From Philopedon plagiatum (Eukaryota > Arthropoda > Insecta > Coleoptera > Curculionidae), in NCBI GenBank assembly GCA_963971165.1, contig OZ020189.1:76651659-76715658 (forward strand): a stretch of DNA of 64,000 bases. The letters run 5' to 3'. How positions within the stretch are numbered: position 1 is the stretch's first letter; every line of letters starts with the position of its first letter. The position numbers and the translations under genes are program-made. The notes beneath the pieces are model-generated. The model worked only from the letters and a program-made list of their open reading frames with translations. It ran no database searches and was not told the DNA's origin. Shown here one piece after another: positions 57,735-64,000 of this stretch.

Positions 57735-60700
57735 CTTACTTTTACTTTTTCGTGTCCGGAATAGCCTATTTATAATTTCTCGGCCCAGTATTGGACCACG
57801 TCCACTGCTCTGGGTTTGCTTAGCCAAAGATCGTCCAAGGTGCAGCTTGCGGGACAATTAGTGCAGGTTAGGAGATGTTCCATATTTTGTATTTCTCCAC
57901 AGTCGCACTTGTCGTCAGTAGGTTGTGTCAGGCCCCATTTGATTAGGTTGGTTTTCACGGGGGCAACCCCGGTTCTAATGCGGTTTAGCATTTTCCACGT
58001 CTTGAAATTACATGAGACACCGTTAGGAGGATTTTCAGTTAGAGGATAGCTTGGAGGCGGTTCGTCCAGGGTGCCTCTAAGGATTCGGTGTCTGGATTTT
58101 AATCTTTGAGATCCGCAATAGCTTCCAAAAAGAGGGTGGCGATCATCGAAGGTTTTCTTGAATTTCTCACCGAATTCGTGTGCCGCCCTGCGAGAGTTGG
58201 GGCTGCTGAAGCCTGACGCCCGGTAGAGCTATGACAGGGGCGTTGGTTTCATACATCCTGTAACCAGCCTGCAGGTTTCGTTGAGGCTTATGTCAACCTT
58301 CTTGGCATGCGCCAATCTTGACCAGACAGGGCTTGCGTATTCCGCTGTGGAGAAGCAGAGTGCTTGAGCGGTGGTTCTAAGAACGGAAGGCTTGGCGCCC
58401 CATTTGCTGCCAGACAGTTTTCTTAGAATGTTGTTTCTTGATGCTACTTTTTGGCGGGGTTTTTCGCAGTGGTATTTGTATTTTAGGGATCTGTCAAGTG
58501 TCACCCCGAGGTATACTGGCTTCTCTGTGTGCTCGAGGGGGATTCCGTTCCAAGCGACATTAAGTTTACGATTTGCCAGCCGTGTGTGAGATGGAACGCA
58601 CAGACTTGAGTTTTGGAATGGTTTGGCTTGAGAGAGTTTTTGTCATAATATAGTGACATAGTGTCCAATGTGTTCTCTAGCTTCGTCTCCACTTCCTCAA
58701 ATGTTTTTCCTTGTGCTGTCATGCCTAAATCGTCAGCGTATACGAAGTGTTTTGTGCCCTCGGGTATTGGCTGGTCATTTGTGTAGATGTTGAACAAAAT
58801 CGGCTCTAGAACACTTCCTTGGGCAAGGCCATTTTTCTGATTTCTCCAGCGACTTTTTTTGCCTTCTAGGGTGACGTAGAATTGGCGGTTTTGCTGTAGC
58901 GATTCTATTATTTTAACCAGTTGGTAGTCTCGGGTGGTTTCGTAGATTTTAGATAACAACTTGCGATGGTTTACGGTGTCATAGGCAGCGCTTAAGTCGA
59001 CTAAAACTAGACCAGTTATTAATTTATTTTCGTAACCCTCCTCTATGTGTTCCGTGAGTGCTAGAACTTGATTGGTGCAGGATTTACCTGGTCTGAAGCC
59101 AGCTTGTTGAGGTATGATTTTTGCGTCCACGATGTTGCCGATTCGGTTTAAAATCAGCCTCTCGTAGAGTTTAAAGAGGTGGCATAGAAGTGAGATAGGA
59201 CGATAACTTTTTGGTAAGTTTGGGTCTTTTCCTGTTTTTAGTAGCGCTACTACCCTAGACTTTTTCCACAGTTTGGGGACCCTAAATGCCTCTCGACAGG
59301 TGTTAAAGAGCTTCAGTACCCAGCCTCTGGCACCCATGCCGAAGTGCTTGATCTGCTCAACGCATATATCGTCGACTCCAGCCGCCTTACCGTTTTTCAT
59401 TGTGTTTATACCTTCGTTGAGTTCTTTCATAGTAAATGGAGATGAAAGGTGATTGATTTCTGTGTCGATGTTGCGCTGGAGTTTTGTTTTGACATTTCTG
59501 AGCGGGCTTACCGTTTAGGAGAAGTTGGTGAGCGACTTGGTTGGCTGTTACTCTAGCGGGCTCCTGGTTCTGTTTCGGGTCGCCGCTGATCTTTTTGATC
59601 AGGTTCCATGCTATTTTACTGCTATGGGTCATATCCATTTTTTCCAGGGTTTCGTTCCATTTCTTTTGCCTTCATTCACTTAGTGCTATCATAAGAGTTG
59701 AACCGCAATTTATTGTTTCTTCGCTGAAAGGGTCGCTGGAGTACAGCTCCTCATATTTTGCCATTATGTCTTTGGTGTTTTCGGTTAGCCCTGGGATACA
59801 GTTTTGTCTACATCCTCTTGGGATGTGTTTCTTTGACACTTTACGTAGGGCCTCTACGAAGTGCGTGTAATTCTCAGGTGTAGGGTTTAGCTTTACGACT
59901 TTCTCATCTAGTTCTTCGGTAAAGTCTGACCATTCAGCCTTTTTGAAGCTAAACCTCCTTTGGAAGGGTATTTTGGTTGATTTTATTGCTGAGAAGACCT
60001 GGACACCAATAGGTCTATGATGGGTTTTTGGAAGTACACGTTCTTGATGCAGCAGTCCAGGATGTTGTTACTGACGAAACAGTTGTCAGGATTGTATCCT
60101 CGCCTCCAAATTTTGCTCATGAAGGAGCACGGTAGCTTCGGGTCGTGGAGTAGGGAGAAATTATTTGCATCCATCCATTCTTCCAGCAGTTGGCCGCCGG
60201 TGTCGGTTTCTCTGTATCCCCAGCTAAGGCTATGGCAGTTAAAGTCATCTATGATGAATTGTGTTTTTTGATTCCCGAAGCTTTCTGGCATAGTGAGGCT
60301 AAAGTTATTACCTGGGGGTTTATACACTGATGTTACCGTAAAGTGGCCACACTCTATATTAAGGATCTCAATACCATTTTCCACTGTTTTGCTCGTGGAA
60401 GTTAAGGCAATCTCAGGTTTAATGAAGATTGCGCTCCCATGTTTGTTATGTGGTGCCTCGATTGCTAAACGCATTCCGTTGATTTCGGGCCTGTGTGATA
60501 TTTCATCTCTGTGCGTTTCCTGTAGACACAGAATGTCCCATTTATGGGTTTGGCAAAGTTGTGAAATTAGGTCTTGTTTGTTCCTTGTAATTCCTTCGAC
60601 GTTCAGGCTAGCTATTGTCAGAGATGGCTCTGAGAAGTGCCGGTTTTTCGTTGCTTTTTGCATTGGTTTTGGCTTCCGGTGGTGGAAGGATTGGCCGATG

Positions 60701-60796
60701 CCCTTGCGGACATCGTTTCCGGGGAGCGCCGGCATTTCGTTAGTTTCGTGTTAGTCTAGAAGAAATGCACGCGTGGAGGCTCCTTCCTTGGTCCCC
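57735..60796 (-). mobile_element. LINE inserted in hAT, 3062 bp
   Basis: The direct repeat CTTTTTAATCA flanks it at 57724-57734 and 60797-60807, an 11-bp target duplication. In its own sense it begins GGGGACCAAGG at 60796 and ends in an A-rich AAAAGTAAAAGTAAGT. It carries endonuclease and reverse transcriptase but no separate ORF1. It may be full length for a one-frame LINE, or only mildly 5'-truncated. Confidence 0.9.
57770..60735 (-). pseudogene. LINE endonuclease/reverse transcriptase polyprotein, broken
   Basis: Segments in order from the ATG at 60735: an APE-type endonuclease (60735-59983) with SLTIASLNVEGITRNKQDL, LCLQETHRDE, TSVYKPP and IDDFNCHS; a linker (59638-59387); the reverse transcriptase (59430-58501) with VDDICVEQIKHFG, SYRPISLL, AGFRPGKSCTNQVLALTEHI, LVDLSAAYDTVNH and the catalytic FVYADD; a thumb region (58504-58229) with STAEYASPVWSRLAHAKKVD; and a C-terminal Cys/His motif CDCGEIQNMEHLLTCTNCP (57991-57770). 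Frameshifts separate these segments. Block order and the AEYASPVWSR motif place it near the Jockey/CR1 side of LINEs, clade not determined. In an intact copy it nicks target DNA and reverse-transcribes its RNA there. Confidence 0.9.
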
Positions 60797-60807
60797 CTTT
60801 TTAATCA

Positions 60808-60847
60808 AAAAATCTGTTAATGAGCGTTGTAAACTTCGTTTCGCCAT
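60808..60847 (-). pseudogene. hAT transposase, first codons, separated by LINE
   Basis: An ATG at 60847-60845 starts a short frame (MAKRSLQRSLTDF) in phase with the transposase that resumes left of the LINE at 57734. The short basic/Phe N-terminus is usual for this group. Just upstream TTTTCTTGCAG (about 60871-60861) is a good splice acceptor, so the leader may contain an intron. Confidence 0.7.
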
Positions 60848-61239
60848 TGCGATTTAATTTCTGCAAGAAAATGATGAATTTAATAAAAACTTATTCCTAT
60901 TTTATAAATAATATTGTATATTACCTTTTGTTCTACTGCAGTTACAAGTTACAATGTCAGTTCACACAAATATATTATTATTAGTCTATTCACTACTATT
61001 CACACTACTAAGTCACTACAAAAGTTTTATAAGCGCCACTTGCTCAACCCATATTCAAAACAATAAACAAATGAAAGAGACTCCGAGAATCCTATTCTTT
61101 GAAGCACAGCGCCTCCACGCAGCGGCCTGCGCTACCAGGCATCACCGACCGTTTATTGTTATCCAGTGTTGCCAGTTGTGTTTTATTTTGTTTTTCAATA
61201 TTGCCCAGCGTTACCAGTGCTGTTTTATTTTATAGGATT

Positions 61240-61321
61240 TTATCGCACTTTATTTCGGGGGGGGGGGGGGGGGGGGGTGGGGGGTTTGAACCCCCAAAAC
61301 CCCCCCGCAGATACGGCCCTG
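61240..61321 (-). repeat. hAT 5' terminal region with G/C homopolymers
   Basis: The end contains GGGGGTTTGAACCCCC in a long G-run, a strong hairpin or quadruplex former. Just inside, CCAGTGTTGCCAGT and CCAGCGTTACCAGT (about 61160-61225) look like subterminal repeats for transposase binding. Confidence 0.65.
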
Positions 61322-62889
61322 GTGTGTTTGGTTTTAACTTAGTATATAGTTTCTTTGTTGTATTGTTGGATTTTTCAGCGATATTAATGTTATATGGTTT
61401 AAGGACTTTCTTTATTCTGTTATTTATTTCAGGGATATATGGTAATGAGATATATTTGTTTGTTTCTGAATTTTGAGGTTTGGATTTTCTGGTGTTATTG
61501 TATATTTTATTTATTCGGTTTTTAATGATTGGTTCAAATAATTTTTTTGGGTAATTATTACTTTGTAAGACATTTTTTATTTTATTTAGGTTTTGTGGTC
61601 TGTTTATCGGGTCAGATAGAATGACAGCTCTATCAATAAGTGCATTGACCACACGTTTTTTGTATTTATTAGGGGCGAATGAATTAAAATTGAGATACAT
61701 ATCTACCTGACCACACGGGTTTATTATACCAATTTGTTTTGATGTTGCCATTATTATCAGATGAGATGCTTATGTCTAAAAAGTTTATTGAATTATTTGC
61801 TTCTTTTTCATAAGTAAATTTAAGTCTATTGTGAAAACTGTTGAATTTATCCAGAGTGTATTGAAGCTTATTTTCAGGAATACATAGAATACAATCATCT
61901 ACAAATCTTTTAAAGAAGTAAGGTTTGTAATCTAGAGATTTGATGACATTTTCCTCAACGTATTCCATAACAAGATTTGCGATGGTAGCAGACATGGGTG
62001 ACCCCATAGCTACTCCATAAATTTGGGAATAAAATTGGTTGCTGTATTGAAAGAAAGTAGATTTTTGACAAAGATTTGTTGCTTCAATAAATTCATTTTC
62101 GGGAATGGTGGTAAAATTTTTTATTAAATTCCATTTTTCTTTTATGCTTTTAATGGCTAGTTCTATTGGAATATGTGTGTATAGAGAAGCAACATCAAAC
62201 GAAACAAGTATGTGGTTATTGGGAATTTGTTTGTTTTTAATTGTTTTATGAAAGTCTCATGAGTCTTTAATATGGTAATCTGATTTTCCAAGGGCATTTG
62301 ATAGCGTATTTGATAGAAATTTAGATAGGTTGTACGTGGCAGACCCAATTGTACTAACAATGGGTCGTAGAGGATTATTTGTTTTATGTAATTTTGGTAG
62401 TCCGTATATATAGGGGGGTTGGCCATTGTGGCAGATTAGTTTATTTTTTAATTTTTTATCTATATATTTTTTTTTAAGTCAGTTATTTCAAATACTATTT
62501 AATTTCATTTGTATTTTATTTGTTAAGTTGTAGGATTCTTTTTTATATGTGGATGAATCATTTAGAAGTTCTGACATTTTTTTATTATATTCATTTTTTT
62601 CCATGATGACTGTTTTATTACTTTTATCTGCTGAGAGGACATATATTGATGGGTGTTGTAATAAAAAGGATTTAGTTTCTTTTAATAAATAATTTAGTTT
62701 ACATTTAGTTTTTTTGTGTGAGTTTAGTAATGTATTTTTACAATTTGTTAATATATTTAATAAAATTAATATATTTGTTAATATAGTTCTGATTATTTCT
62801 TTGTCATTTGGGTTTAAGTTTTCGATTCCTTCTTCAATATTAGTAATTATATTTTCAAATTGGTTGAGTTTTATCTTTTCATGAAACCA
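61322..62889 (-). pseudogene. Penelope reverse transcriptase (minus copy), N-terminal part
   Basis: Read leftward from 62889: an N-terminal region with STYKKESYNLTN, broken by a stop near 62500; ICHNGQPPIYTDYQNYIKQI; then MGSPMSATIANLVMEYVEE and the catalytic FKRFVDDCIL (around 61900), the GSP(M/L) and FVDD signature of Penelope reverse transcriptases; NFLDISIS; a frameshift near 61700; and the linker to the endonuclease (RNRINKIYNNTRKS...YIPEINNRIKKVLKPYNI). hAT then interrupts at 61321, and the endonuclease part is at 54975-55335. Confidence 0.88.
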
Positions 62890-64000
62890 TTGTTATGGAA
62901 TACGTTGAGGAAAATATCATCAAATCTCTAGATTACAAACCTTACTTCTTTAAAAGATTTGTAGATGATTGTATTCTATGTATTCCTGAAAATAAGCTTC
63001 AATACACTCTGGATAAATTCAACAGTTTTCACGGTAGACTTAAATTTACTTATGAAAAAGAAACAAATAATTCAATAAACTTTTTAGACATAAGCATCTC
63101 ATATGATAATAATGGCAACATCAAAACAAATTGGTATAATAAACCTGTGTGGTCAGGTAGGTATGTATTTTAATTCATTCGCCCCTAATAAATACAAAAA
63201 AGTGTGGTCAATGCACTTATTGATAGAGCTGTCATTCTAACTGACCCGATAAACAGACCACAAAACCTAAATAAAATAAAAAATGTCTTACAAAGTAATA
63301 ATTACCCAAAAAAATTCTTTGAACCAAGCATTAAAAACCGAATAAATAAAATATACAATAACACCAGAAAATCCAAACCTCAAAATTCAGAAACAAACAA
63401 ATATATCTCATTACCATATATCCCTGAAATAAATAACAGAATAAAGAAAGTCCTTAAACCATATAACATTAATATCGCTGAAAAACCCAACAATATAACA
63501 AAGAAACTATATACTAAGTTAAAACCAAACACACCCAAAGATAATCAAACAAATTTAATTTATAAAATAGAGTGCTTAGACTGTCCAAAAACATACATTG
63601 GACAGACAAAACAATATCTAAAAAACCGAATTAAGGAACATAAAAACAGCATAAGAAATACAAATACAAATCCCACGGCTCTATCAAGACATGCATTGGA
63701 CAATTTACATAATTTGAACTTCAACGATGTACAAATATTGGATTATGAAACAAATAATAAAAAACGTAACATAAAAGAAAAGATTCATATTAAAAAAACA
63801 AATAACACTATCAATTTTAGAACTGATACAGAAAACTTAAGCGTCATTTACAACAACCAAATTTCGCAATAAAATGCAAATTTTTGCATAAATAAATAGA
63901 AACGAAAATATAGTTATACCTAAATGGGAATTTCCAAGCGTACCTTTACCCGGCAATAAAACCCTAAATGTACCGCTCTATTATACCAGTTTAAAAGATA
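62890..64000 (+). mobile_element. Second Penelope copy, 5'-truncated, head-to-head with the first
   Basis: From TTGTTATGGAATACGTTGAGG onward it is nearly identical to the minus copy but on the opposite strand, beginning in the middle of the reverse transcriptase. The junction near 62889 shows no spacer. The sequence runs into the 3' end and is cut by the window. Confidence 0.9.
62895..63872 (+). pseudogene. Penelope reverse transcriptase/GIY-YIG endonuclease, truncated
   Basis: A first frame (to 63173) has FKRFVDDCIL and NFLDISISYD and ends after SGRYVF; the second (63204-63872) resumes in another frame and covers the linker and a GIY-YIG nuclease: LIYKIECLDCPKTYIGQTKQ, LKNRIKEHKNS, and HNLNFNDVQILDYE. 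The C-x2-C (ECLDCP) before TYIGQT and the R..EH block are family features. The N-terminal half, with the first catalytic motif, is missing because of 5' truncation. In intact elements the nuclease cuts the target for primed reverse transcription. Confidence 0.88.

Larger units (their letters stand above)
55336..61321 (-). mobile_element. hAT transposon inserted in Penelope, split by a LINE
   Basis: The right end on the minus strand is CAGGGCCGTATCTGCGGGGG starting at 61321, a typical hAT terminus, and the Penelope sequence is cut exactly there. The transposase frame runs leftward. The left end has no matching terminus: Penelope resumes at 55335 and about 46 bp of Penelope seen in the plus copy are missing, so the 3' end of hAT was lost by deletion. 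Non-coding parts are 55336-55412 and 60871-61239. A LINE occupies 57735-60796. Confidence 0.85.

Noticed and set aside
61099..61476. 125-codon plus-strand frame and the Pro/Gly-rich end of the minus frame 61230-61751
   Set aside because: Both cross the hAT terminus G/C homopolymer; the apparent fusion is an insertion artefact.

Overview
This window is a graveyard and nursery of transposable elements from an arthropod genome, most likely an insect. The evidence for that is the element mix (Ty3/Gypsy, BEL/Pao, RTE- and Jockey-like LINEs, Penelope, Transib, hAT, PIF/Harbinger, Polinton/Maverick), the AT-rich DNA, and primer-binding sites that match the 3' ends of metazoan tRNAs. A beetle would fit, but nothing here fixes the order. 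No bacterial signature is present, and I find no certain single-copy host gene. The strongest candidates for non-element coding sequence are a broken, internally repeated reading frame at 46.8-48.3 kb and a 61-residue frame at 53.1 kb.

Layout. 1-15957: a young, about 16 kb Ty3/Gypsy element on the minus strand with an intact 1642-residue Gag-Pol and unusually long LTRs of almost 4 kb; the first ~225 bp of its left LTR lie outside the window. 15958-21742: a BEL/Pao element on the plus strand with an internal pol deletion; the Gypsy element sits inside its 5' LTR. 21743-27204: mostly non-coding, with a dead RTE-type reverse transcriptase at 25.0-26.4 kb. 27205-41073: a large inverted repeat (arms 2.0 and 3.0 kb, 8.8 kb between them) enclosing a Transib-type transposon with a perfect 5-bp target duplication, GC-rich short repeats, an (AT)n tract and a LINE fragment. 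41070-43139: a Polinton/Maverick fragment with a broken integrase-chromodomain gene. 43.7-46.4 kb: several tandem and dispersed repeats. 48584-49234: a short PIF/Harbinger derivative with TTA target duplication. 49.2-54.7 kb: AT-rich, with a diverged ~1.1 kb duplication. 54715-64000: a Penelope element on the minus strand, split by a hAT transposon that is itself split by a 3.06 kb LINE, followed by a second Penelope copy head-to-head on the plus strand.

The elements record a relative chronology: BEL before Gypsy; short GC-rich repeat before Transib; Penelope before hAT before LINE. Only the Gypsy polyprotein looks uninterrupted. Points most worth a second look are the Transib ends, whose heptamer equals the V(D)J signal heptamer; a hammerhead-ribozyme-like core at the Penelope 3' end; the giant LTR with candidate splice donors; and the repeat-module reading frame at 47-48 kb.
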